Assembly (NCBI GenBank): GCA_020137815.1
Contig: CM035350.1
Location: 6,223,697-6,287,696 of the forward strand
Source of the DNA: Hormiphora californensis
Taxonomy: Eukaryota; Ctenophora; Tentaculata; Cydippida; Pleurobrachiidae
DNA length: 64,000 nucleotides
Direction: 5' to 3'
Shown: positions 13,616 through 22,494 of the stretch, piece after piece
Position numbering within the stretch: position 1 is the stretch's first letter
Layout of the letters: the number at the start of each line of letters is the position of its first letter
Notes under the pieces: generated by a model
Databases searched by the model: none
Seen by the model: the letters and a program-made list of their open reading frames with translations, nothing else
What the model was told of the DNA's origin: nothing
Position numbers and translations under genes: made by a program

Positions 13616-16600
13616 TCACTGACTGCCCAGTTGTCTAACACCCAGATCCTTCTCAAGCTCAGCACGGCGTTGTTGAACCTTGGCGTAGAAGTATCGACAG
13701 ACACCCTCCTTGATCCATTCCTTCTGGTAAAAGTCAACCTGTCTCTCCTCCTCTGGATCTCCCTCCAAATTCAACATAACCTGGAGGAATGTAGACAATT
13801 AGAAACATAATAAAAAGGGAGAGCTAGAGAGGGGTGAGAAATATTGAGTCTCCGGAGGTGTATCAATGCTCTAGATCTTGCAGACATGTCTGACCACGTG
13901 TCTGATATTTCTCTTGATAATTGCTCAGACAGTTCTTGCCTCTTGATACCTGCTAAACTTGACAGCTAGAGTCCTATAATCACCCTATGACATCACAATT
14001 ACCTTCACAATTACTGATCGTTTAGTAAGGACTATAAAGGACTTGACATAATTGTAGTACTACAGTTTTACTTTCGATTATATGACACCCTAGTCTTGTA
14101 CAACAATCTCAACAGTGAAACAAGTTGCACGGAACGTGAGGTTGCCATGTAACATTTCCGGGGGTCCTAATTACTAGATTGCTAGATGATTATATTTTGT
14201 CATGTTTTGTTGCTGTGATTTTACCTTGAGATCTCGACTTTGTGAGATTAGCCACTTGTTGATAAACCCATAGGGATCAGAAGCGAATGCTAACATGAAC
14301 TCCCTCTTTGTTTTCAGGGCATTAATGCTGTCCACGGTTTCGTAAATCTTTGTATCAAGACTCATCACTTCCTGCTGGGTTACTGTGCTCATCAGGAAAC
14401 TGTTCATCTGCTGCTTCAGGGAGTCGTCTATCTCAACACTGAGGAGAGAGAGTGAGTGAATGTGAGAGACAGGGAGATTGAGAGAGGGAGAGATATTGAG
14501 GGAGAGTGAGGGAGAGTTAGAGGTAGAGATACTGTTGTTCCTCCACACAATGAGCGGCAATACAAATGCCAGTTTTACCAAAACTGATATCCCTGAAGGA
14601 GATGATGAAAGCGAATTTGAGTATCTCAGCTATCTCTTCGTTGGTGTATCCGGTTTGGCTATCTTGTCTAACCTCTCCTCCCTATATTTTCTACGCAGAT
14701 TCAACACTCCTAGTCTAGCTACCCAGCTCACCCGCCTTCTCAACATATCAGATGGGGTTGTGGCACTACTGGCCCTCCTTGCAGGACCTATCACTGACAT
14801 GATCCCCGAGACAGAAGATACCGCCCTATCAATTGTCCTGGATACAATCCAACCCGTGATGGTCCACCTCCTTGATATTGGGATCCGACTAACAGGACTG
14901 GTTACATGTATGTTGAGCGTCACCAGAACTATCAGCCTCACAACACCCTTCTACCAGATCAACAAGTCCCTACTATACAGGGTGGCAGGCGGGGTTGCAC
15001 TCTGGATAGTTGGCAGTCAGGCTGCCCTGCCGACATACGACGATATCACTACAATTGAGCTCCGGAATGTGTGGATGGTTTATATTATCGGCAGTGAGAT
15101 GAGTCTCATGATTCTCGTGGTCCTAGTTAGTTGTGTGATTAGTGCAGTTTCCCTTACCACCCAGACACGGAATGCAGGTACAGGCCGACATGCCACCATC
15201 ACCATCCTTATCGTATCAGTGATGTTCTGTCTATTCAACTCCCTCACCCTCTATGTGTATGTAACGTTGTGGCCTAACCAGACAGCAGATAGTGACTCCT
15301 GGTCAGTGTTTGATCTGTTTGTCTATGTATTCTCAGTCCCCCTCAACTCCTCTCTCAACCCGATGGTGATACTGGTTAGAAAGAGGAAGGTGCGGGAGTG
15401 GGTGGTAGGCAAGTGTAGGTGTGGAGGAGGGAGTATCACCCCCACAGAGGGAACAGCATCAGTTATATCAAACAGAGCTGCAACCACGGGTGTCACATCT
15501 CAACTCTAGATGTGTGGCAGGAACAATTGAAGGATGAAATCCGGCCCTAAACTACTCAGAAGATGTCAGAGCTTCTTTTAAACTGTCATTGAATTCTAAA
15601 TATATAATGCTAATTATTATTTTAACCGCTGTAAATAATTCTATCCTTTACCCCCAAATTATTGTTTACCTGATATCCCAGTGGGTGACGCTCTTTGTCT
15701 CACCCGGCTCCACCGCCACCATGTGCTCAATAACAATGGGCTCAGGCTGCATAAACAGGGGGTTCAACTTGAATGGGATATCACTGAATTTCAGGGCTTG
15801 GCAGTTGAAGATGCTTTGCAGGTACTCATCACACCGGATCTGATCTCGTAGCACCGGGTCTTGCAGCTTGTTCCTCTGTTGGGGAGAGATGGGGTTATCA
15901 AATCTGGAATAGAAACTTTCCTTTAGGGTTTACGATTAGAAGTGTACCTTGATGTATTGCCAGAGGGCGGCAACGATTGAGGGCCGAGTACCAGTGTGAA
16001 TTCCAAGAAGCCTGCCTAAGCGAGCATCCAGTTTGAATTGTTGTGGCTGATGATCCAGTTGGAGATTAATAGTACATTTCACCGGCTTGTCTCCCGGCCT
16101 CTTTACCTGAAAGATTGAATGGTGGATTAGTGAGAAAAAGGTAAGATTTATACACTTCAATTGCAGCAAGTTCGATATATTTCTAATTTCCGTACCTGAA
16201 AACCGTCAGTTTCCTGTGTGGTGGGACTGCGATGCCACTCCACAAAGTTACTATCGGGCCCATACATCTCCTTATCAAGCTCAATAATCAAACTCTTGAA
16301 GAAACTACTAAACTTCCTCTTGGGTGCCCGGCTGTCTGGTTTACTCTGTCCCTCATCCAACAGCCGCCCCTCAATCTTCAGCTCCCAAGTAGTCTGACAC
16401 TCCTCAGAGTTGGTTGAGGTTGCGGTAGAGGGCATATTGTCCTTCCCTCCCTGGTTTGTATAGGTTGTATTCGTGATAAAGATCCTTAACTTCCGTTTTG
16501 TTTTCATCGGCTTCTTCAACACTTCCTGGATGTCAAGACGTTTCCGGATGATGGTGGCATCTAACTTCCTCTCAAACGATAACAAATCCATGTAGGCCTG

Positions 16601-16966
16601 AGATTCTGGAACAAGTTCCCGGAGTTTCTGAGAGATCACCAGATCACTGGCCTTCCTCTTTGGTTTGGGTTTGTGGCCGGGTGGCCGCTGGACTGGGTGG
16701 GACATGGGGTTCATACCAACTGGGTAGCCTGATGTTGGGGGTCCACCGCCCCCCGTAGACCTGCCACCCCCTCGACTCCGGCTGTTGGGGGTTCGGCGGG
16801 GTGAGTCTTGATGAAAGGGCATTCTTGGAGGGGTACCCTGAAAGAGAACCGACAATTAGAAATTAAAACTGAGAACAACGATTGTTGGTGAGTGAAAATA
16901 ACGTACCGTCACGTGGGGTGGCATACGGGGCTGTCCCTGGGGATATCCCGGGTAGTTATTGACCAT
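13616..16966 (-). CDS. SMARCD: SWI/SNF BAF60 subunit (SMARCD)
   Basis: Six exons: 16966-16907, 16837-16196, 16106-15948, 15875-15670, 14438-14225 and 13780-13616. They sum to 482 codons with no frame break, close to vertebrate SMARCD1-3. The N terminus is Gly/Pro/Arg-rich. Next comes a basic patch ([12 protein letters not shown]) and the conserved [10 protein letters not shown] strand. The SWIB/MDM2-like domain is at about residues 255-330 ([20 protein letters not shown], then ALWQYIKRNKLQD). The C terminus is the coiled-coil-rich part typical of the family ([18 protein letters not shown]). The protein is a non-catalytic subunit of BAF chromatin-remodelling complexes and links them to transcription factors. 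The 1231-bp intron between exons 4 and 5 contains an antisense GPCR gene. Confidence 0.95.
14550..15509 (+). CDS. rhodopsin-like GPCR, intronless and nested in SMARCD
   Basis: A single uninterrupted frame of 319 residues from the Met at 14550 (an in-frame upstream Met at 14478 lies in purine-rich leader). Seven hydrophobic segments are visible, beginning [20 protein letters not shown] (TM1) and ending in TM7 with SLNPMVILV, a variant of NPxxY. TM2 carries NISDGVV; the end of TM3 has SVTRTISL in place of DRY; TM6 has MFCLFNS instead of CWxP. The N terminus has an N-glycosylation sequon (NAS). It should be a plasma-membrane receptor; ligand and G protein are unknown. It lies entirely within a SMARCD intron on the opposite strand, starting only 112 bp from an exon. 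Confidence 0.8.
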   Translation: MSGNTNASFTKTDIPEGDDESEFEYLSYLFVGVSGLAILSNLSSLYFLRRFNTPSLATQLTRLLNISDGVVALLALLAGPITDMIPETEDTALSIVLDTIQPVMVHLLDIGIRLTGLVTCMLSVTRTISLTTPFYQINKSLLYRVAGGVALWIVGSQAALPTYDDITTIELRNVWMVYIIGSEMSLMILVVLVSCVISAVSLTTQTRNAGTGRHATITILIVSVMFCLFNSLTLYVYVTLWPNQTADSDSWSVFDLFVYVFSVPLNSSLNPMVILVRKRKVREWVVGKCRCGGGSITPTEGTASVISNRAATTGVTSQL

Positions 16967-17064
16967 ATCTGAGGGAGGTGCTTCTTATTAAGGGGGGGGG
17001 GACAGGGGAGGGGGGTGGGCAAGGGGCCAGGGGGAGTTGAAATGAAACACAGTTGTTACGAGAT

Positions 17065-17156
17065 GGTGGTAAAGGAATTGAACGCATCAAAGAAAAGGGC
17101 TCCGTATTCAGATTTACCAACAATTCTAATCACGGGGGTCAATCCCCTCATCCACC
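17065..17156 (-). promoter_or_regulatory. candidate SECIS element
   Basis: On the minus strand, about 170 nt after the GPX stop codon, the RNA can fold as a SECIS. Helix I pairs GGTGG-A-TGAGGGGATTGA (17156-17139) with TCAATTCCTTTACCACC (17081-17065), with one bulged A. An internal loop of CCCCC against GCGT follows. The quartet is GUGA (17133-17130) opposite UGAU (17089-17086). About 14 nt of weaker helix II lead to an apical AAA (17115-17113). SECIS elements recruit SBP2 so that UGA is read as selenocysteine. GUGA instead of AUGA is a less common core. Confidence 0.65.
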
Positions 17157-17328
17157 ATCCAATCGTTTTGTCTCCTTTGGAGCGGGTGAAACTGCAATAA
17201 AACCCAAACCAAACGAAACAAACCGAAACGTAAAAATAGAAGTCTCTGAAACCCGTTACAAAAGTAAATAAAATTAATCCCCTAATATAAATCTTCATAA
17301 AAACAGAAGTAAAAAAGATTCCTCCTCC

Positions 17329-18133
17329 TTATAGCTCATCCTTCTCAGCATGTTCCTCCAACATCAGTTGGATTCTCTCAGCCAGCTTGAGAGGGGCGGT
17401 GTTGGGACCATGATATTCCACTGTATTACCATCAGGGGAAACCAAGTACTTTCCGAAATTCCAATTGGGTTGCATCCCAGCACTTGCCTCCTTCAGCCAA
17501 TTATAGACAGGGTGGGCGTTCTTTCCCTTGACATCACATTTCTCAAATATTGGAAAGTTACATCCGTACCCTTCAGCAAAGGTTGTTATTTCAGTGGCAC
17601 TTCCAGGCTCCTGGGGAATATAATATGATAGTGATGAGGGGATGTTTGACACACACTACTAGTGAATAGCATCATAATATGATTATATATTATTTCCTAA
17701 TTTGGGCCTCTCATATTATACCTGTCCTCCATACTGGTTACACGGGAAAGCTAGGACAGTTAGTTTCTCAGAGGTAAATTCATTTTGCAGTTTCGTTAGT
17801 TGTTTGTAATCTCGGTCGGTGTACCCTCAGGCAGAGGCAACATTCACAACCAGAGATACCTGGAAATAGAGATGGTATCAGGAAGAGAATCCAAACAAAA
17901 GGAAGATTGAGTAGGTAAGAAATACCGGGAAGAAGAGTAAAATAAAGAATATATCCAGTAGAAAGTGAAGAATGAGTATTACACTCATCTCATTACTAAC
18001 ATACCTTGCCACTATACTGGCTGAAGTTTACAGTATCACCGGACGCCAATAACTTTGCGGACAGCCCAAAGAAAGAGCCAGCTCTGGATGCCATCACCAG
18101 ACTGAGTAAGAGGAGAATAAACCGAGACATCAT
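17329..18133 (-). CDS. selenocysteine glutathione peroxidase, secretory with KDEL tail
   Basis: Three exons (18133-18005, 17859-17722, 17610-17329) give exactly 183 codons if the in-frame TGA at 17829-17827 is read as Sec. Catalytic residues visible: Sec54 in VNVASAU, Gln85 in FPCNQYG, Trp139 and Asn140 in NWNFGKYL. The enzyme reduces peroxides with thiols or glutathione. The N terminus (MMSRFILLLLSLVMASRA) is a signal peptide, and the C terminus is HAEKDEL, an ER-retrieval signal. The short monomeric length and QYGGQEPGS resemble the ER-resident GPX7/GPX8 branch, which in mammals uses Cys. I infer an ER-lumen Sec-GPX working in peroxide removal or oxidative folding. A SECIS candidate lies in the 3' UTR. 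Confidence 0.92.
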
Positions 18134-18368
18134 CCCCTATCTCGCTACACACTTGTTGTTCATACCAGACCACAGTTATATAATAGTCACACACACGTCA
18201 CACACGTCACACACGTCACACATACACACATACACACACACGTCACACACATACATGCAGAGACGAGAGTAAACAAGAGGGTAATTAACGGGGAAATGTG
18301 AAATTTATTAAAACAAGAGACACAGTAAAGACAATTAAAAAGCAAAAGTTACAACACGTGCCGCTGCC

Positions 18369-19077
18369 TCAACAAGTTGTTGTTGGCGGAGTCTGTATTG
18401 ATATCTGGCAGGATACTTGGTAGGAAACCTGAATGTTGTACCCCTTCCCATTGTGAGATGTTATCGTTGCAGTGGGTGGCGGGGAGGGAAACACAAAACC
18501 TGTATCCTGAAAATGAGGTGAGGTGTATAAAAGTCTCTGTATACAGGTTCTAATGGGTGTGGTAAAAAAGTGAGACCAACCTGCTCAGGGGACGGTGTTG
18601 GGAACGGAGAATCTGTTGGGCTCACTGGTACTGAAGTTGCTGAAGGAAATAATAGGGTAGACGGGAGATATTGTAGTAACTTTGAAGCATCAGCTAGAAT
18701 AGTTTCTGAAGTTGGGGGATGGTATCTGGTTCTTTTGTTGGGGTGTTTCATCTCACTCTCAGATTCATCTGGCGAGGCTTTACGGATAGTACAGCGGCGT
18801 TTTCCCTTTTATCTCTGGTTGTATGCAGATGTGAGGATCGTCCATCAGTTTGGTTTGTTTGCGGTGGTGGTGGTGGTGGTGGGGGGAGACTATCACGTCG
18901 CTTTCGTTTCTCGAACCGATGTGGTGGTAGTACAGGTTTTATACTGTCGGTGTAGCTTTCCGGGGATTTGATGGGCGATACTGATAGGAATGGCGTATTG
19001 GATATTTCTCCCGGTTCGAGTGGTCTCTCAAATTTGAGAGATTCGTCAATTTCCATTTGCTCGGAATCATAATTCAT
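18369..19077 (-). CDS. unrecognised Ser/Pro-rich nuclear-type protein
   Basis: Two exons: 19077-18581 and 18506-18369. The first begins MNYDSEQMEIDESLKFERPL and has a basic patch (RFEKRKRR), a run of eight prolines and a second basic patch (KHPNKRTRYHPP), suggesting nuclear localisation. Near 18815 the frame shifts by one base at AAAAGGG; with one extra base the exons total 212 codons. No domain is recognised. The C terminus ends QTPPTTTC. A LINE insertion starts within about 80 bp of its ATG, on the opposite strand, which may affect its promoter. Confidence 0.45.
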
Positions 19078-19144
19078 TTGTATTCCTAAATCGGTGTTAT
19101 CAGAAATTTTAAAATGTCTGTCGTCCGAAAATTACATAGAAGCT

Positions 19145-21262
19145 AAAATTCAAGCTTGACATTTGAATCGCCTGAGAAGACTGGTGATAGGATAAAGGTT
19201 CACCTCCTTGGGCTTTTGGAAGGAAGAGAGAGAAAGGCTATTGACACTATCAAATGTAATCCACGGTTTTTCTGGTCATTTGTGAACAAGCATCGGAAAA
19301 TCAAGTCTAGCGTGGCCCCACTCCTAAGACCTGATGGCACAGTTACCGATGATCCCCTGGAGAAATCAAACATTCTTCAGTCACAGTATGTGGGGGTATT
19401 CAGCGATCCTGCTAAGTGTTCGGCCGAGGAGGCTACTAAGGATATTCCTTCTACGACCATCACACTGGACAATCTTGATTTTACTCCCGGCTGTATTGAG
19501 GATGCATTGGCTGAGTTAGATCCTTACGCTGGAGCACCACCAGGGGACATACCAGCGGTTATACTGTCCAAGTGCCGGAAACAGTTGGCATACCCCTTAT
19601 GGTTACTTTGGGATTGTTCTTTCCATGAGGGTGTCGTACCAACATGCCTTAAACGCCAATATATAACACCCGTGTTTAAGAAAGGATCCAAAATGGAGGC
19701 AAAAAATTATCGGCCTGTCGCACTCACCTCCCACATGATTAAAACATTTGAGAGAGTTGTAAGAAACAAAGTTGTCGATCATCTGGAGGGAAATGGGCTC
19801 TTCAACGATGGCCAGCATGGTTTCCGGAGGAACAGAAGCTGCTTGACTCAACTCTTAAACCACTACGATAATGTCATGAGAGAACTGAATAACGGACACG
19901 AAGTGGATGTTGTGTATTTAGACATGGAGAAGGCTTTTGACAAAGTCGATGTCAAGGTCTTGATGGCAAAATTGGAAAAATACGGTATTCGGGGACAGCT
20001 ACACCGTTGGATCAACAACTTCCTTTCAGAAAGAGTGCAAACAGTGATGGTAGATGGTGCTCAGTCTCGGGAGGAATTGGTCATCAGTGGTGTCCCACAG
20101 GGTACAGTTATTGGTCCCTTGTTGTTTTTAGTCTATATGATAGACATAGAGACACTTCTTTCTGGCACAGTCCTCACCTTCGCAGACGATTCCAAGCTGT
20201 GGAAGGCAATCAAGTCATTGGATGATAGAGAGGATCTCCAGAAAAGTCTAGCTGTGTTTGCACGTTGGGCGACAGATAACAACATGTCCCTACACCAGGA
20301 CAAATTTGAAGTTATGAACTATACTCTTCGCTCCACCCAACTGTTAAGAGAGCTGCCATTCTCCAATGAAAACTACTCCTACAGTGGGCCTGGAGGCGAA
20401 ACGATATCCCCTAGCGAATCTGTCAAAGACCTAGGAGTCCTTGTTTCAACAAACTGTGCATGGTCGGAGCATATCGGCAGCATCACGATTAAGGCTCGTC
20501 GGATGAGTGGCTGGGCACTTAGTGTGTTTCGGGATAGATCGGATGACACCATGCTCACCCTACTCAAATCCATCGTCAGACCCCAGGTTGAATACTGTTG
20601 TCCCCTATGGAACCCTGTCAAAAAGTCAGATATTGCACTGGTTGAGGAGGCACAGAGACAATTCACCCGCAGGATCGCGAGTTGTTCGGGCATGAATTAC
20701 TGGGACAGACTCCATCACCTCAAAATCCTGTCCCTTCAACGGCGCCGAGAACGATATATAATTATCCACGTCTGGAAGGTCTTGCATAAGGTAGTACCAA
20801 ACAGTACGAGTCTCTTGTTTACAGAGCACCCACGCCTTGGCACCAGAGCGGTAATCCCTCGGTATAACTACTTGGCCCAAAAATCCATCTCTGGCCCCTA
20901 TGACTCATCATTCGGCGTAAAAGGAGCTCAGTTATGGAATGCAGTGCCTCGGGTAGTGAGATCTTCAGCTTCCCTACTCGAGCTAAAACAGTCGCTCGGT
21001 AAATATCTGTCCACCATCCCTGACCAGCCACCGGTTCGTGGGTATAGTGTTCAGCACAGTAACTCCCTGTTGGATTGGAGAAACGATCCGAGTGTTTTCA
21101 GAGAGTAAACCATTCAGGGGTGTTTTGCTTTTCTATGTTGTTTGGCTGCCCATTAAAACCCGATTCCTTTTGGTGTCTGAGTGTTAGCTCTTTTTGAGCT
21201 GAAACTTTGTGTACAATGCTTAATTTATTTATGAATGTTTATGAATGTTTATGAACTGTTTC
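19145..21262 (+). mobile_element. CR1-like non-LTR retrotransposon copy
   Basis: The element comprises the truncated RT frame and a 3' tail ending in short tandem repeats (tttatgaatg, two copies plus a partial one, at about 21229-21255), which is how CR1-type elements commonly end, instead of in poly-A. The 5' edge lies near 19145, but target duplications were not identified. Confidence 0.7.
19156..21108 (+). CDS. reverse transcriptase of a CR1/jockey-like LINE, 5'-truncated
   Basis: A single frame of 650 residues. It begins in the linker (about residue 35, NPRFFWSFVNKHRKIKSSV) that normally follows the apurinic endonuclease, so the endonuclease is absent. RT motifs in order: KNYRPVALTSHMIKTFERV (about 180), motif A VVYLDMEKAFDKV (about 250), motif B SGVPQGTVIGPLLF (about 310) and motif C LTFADDSKLW with FADD (about 340). 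The C-terminal thumb region carries LLKSIVRPQVEYCCPLW and RRRERYIIIHVWK, as in CR1/Rex-type elements. The frame is intact across the RT, so the insertion is probably young. It copies RNA by target-primed reverse transcription. Confidence 0.9.
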   Translation: MTFESPEKTGDRIKVHLLGLLEGRERKAIDTIKCNPRFFWSFVNKHRKIKSSVAPLLRPDGTVTDDPLEKSNILQSQYVGVFSDPAKCSAEEATKDIPSTTITLDNLDFTPGCIEDALAELDPYAGAPPGDIPAVILSKCRKQLAYPLWLLWDCSFHEGVVPTCLKRQYITPVFKKGSKMEAKNYRPVALTSHMIKTFERVVRNKVVDHLEGNGLFNDGQHGFRRNRSCLTQLLNHYDNVMRELNNGHEVDVVYLDMEKAFDKVDVKVLMAKLEKYGIRGQLHRWINNFLSERVQTVMVDGAQSREELVISGVPQGTVIGPLLFLVYMIDIETLLSGTVLTFADDSKLWKAIKSLDDREDLQKSLAVFARWATDNNMSLHQDKFEVMNYTLRSTQLLRELPFSNENYSYSGPGGETISPSESVKDLGVLVSTNCAWSEHIGSITIKARRMSGWALSVFRDRSDDTMLTLLKSIVRPQVEYCCPLWNPVKKSDIALVEEAQRQFTRRIASCSGMNYWDRLHHLKILSLQRRRERYIIIHVWKVLHKVVPNSTSLLFTEHPRLGTRAVIPRYNYLAQKSISGPYDSSFGVKGAQLWNAVPRVVRSSASLLELKQSLGKYLSTIPDQPPVRGYSVQHSNSLLDWRNDPSVFRE

Positions 21263-21403
21263 CAATGTTAAGTTGGAATAATTGAACCGATACTAAGCAG
21301 GTCAGACGACGGTGACAAAAGGGACTCACAGGAGACTCACAAAAAACCACTCAACCATTTTTCATTTTTAGCGAATTCAAAGTTTATTCGACAGGAAGTC
21401 TCA

Positions 21404-21452
21404 AGCCCTAACCCCAGCCCTAACCCTAAGCTTACTTTAGCCCTAACTGATT
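21404..21452. repeat. short CCCTAA-like stretch
   Basis: Several degenerate agccctaaccc units lie upstream of the second RT element. They are too few and irregular to be a telomere; they may belong to the element's 5' UTR. Confidence 0.4.
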
Positions 21453-21702
21453 CTTATCCCGATTTAATTGGACCGGCAACTCCGGTTTCCCCAACTTTAG
21501 CCCTAAAAAACCGTGAGTGCTGACACTCAAAATTCAAAACACCAAGATTTTACAGTTTCCCCACTTTTAAAACCTTGCAACTTGGCATACGTTGCAGGTC
21601 CTAGCTCTGACCAGAGCCTGCAGCACATTCCGACCGTCCAGCGATCAACTTTGCAACAGAAACGCGAAAAATCAGCTCTCGTGAACAAATTAATTTGAGG
21701 TT

Positions 21703-22494
21703 ATGAAGGTCAAAGAGATCAAGCAGGAGCTCGAAGAACGCGGTATTCCCTACAAAACAAACCTATTGAAATCAGATCTACTTGCCCTGCTTGAGGAAAA
21801 CATCGCCTCAACATCTTCATCTCTACCAACCGATCATACCGATCCAGAACAACAGTACGAATCAGAGCTCCACCGTGAGGTGAGCAAAGCGTATCACGAG
21901 GTTGTATTCTGGCGAGCAAATTTGTGCCAAGTACCATCCGGGAAAACTGGGAAGGATTTTGTGCATGAAGTGGCGAATGTTCTGAATTCCTTCAACAAAA
22001 ACAGCCAGAACAGTACAATTGCAATCATGCTGCTGATGCTACTTTTCCCCCTAGTACTTCAAAAACCATCCGCTACCAGTAAAACCAGAGACCATGTTAT
22101 AGCTATAGAACGACGACTCGAATCATTCCGAACCGGAGACTTTCAATCTTTGCTCCGTGAAGGACGTGTAATTCAGAGCAGATTGCCTAGTAGGGAAGGT
22201 AAGGCTCGAAATGTCCTCAAGGCTTTCACTAGATTGATGTTACATGGCAAGGTAGGACAGGCTCTACGGGCAATCCGCGATAGTGATGTTGCTCCAGTTC
22301 CTGTTACACCAGAGGTTGTTACAGAGTTGATAAAAAAACACCCTTCACCAGCAGCATCATCATCCCTGTTGGAGGGTCCAGTTTTCCCCAAAATTGATTG
22401 TTCTTTCTCTCATATATCGGCAAACTCGGTTCTCAAAGCTGCAAAAAGCATATGCTCCTGTCCAAAAAACTCAGCCCCGCCTCAAACGAGTTAG
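21703..22494 (+). CDS. N-terminal part of RT element, SAP-like domain
   Basis: A 263-residue frame. Residues 1-33 (MKVKEIKQELEERGIPYKTN and following) fit a SAP helix-extension-helix, a DNA-binding motif. The rest is helical and ends SANSVLKAAKSI, where related full-length proteins, as I recall them, continue directly into the RT domain. Here the frame ends shortly after and the RT lies in another frame overlapping the last 97 bp, so a frameshift or small deletion near 22440-22490 probably separates one original ORF. A deliberate two-ORF layout is the alternative. Confidence 0.6.
   Translation: MKVKEIKQELEERGIPYKTNLLKSDLLALLEENIASTSSSLPTDHTDPEQQYESELHREVSKAYHEVVFWRANLCQVPSGKTGKDFVHEVANVLNSFNKNSQNSTIAIMLLMLLFPLVLQKPSATSKTRDHVIAIERRLESFRTGDFQSLLREGRVIQSRLPSREGKARNVLKAFTRLMLHGKVGQALRAIRDSDVAPVPVTPEVVTELIKKHPSPAASSSLLEGPVFPKIDCSFSHISANSVLKAAKSICSCPKNSAPPQTS

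Noticed and set aside
17827-17829. In-frame TGA as a premature stop (GPX pseudogene)
   Set aside because: It is exactly at the catalytic selenocysteine position, all exons are in frame and a SECIS-like hairpin follows.
21404-21452. Telomeric CCCTAA repeat
   Set aside because: Only a few degenerate units are present, embedded between mobile elements.
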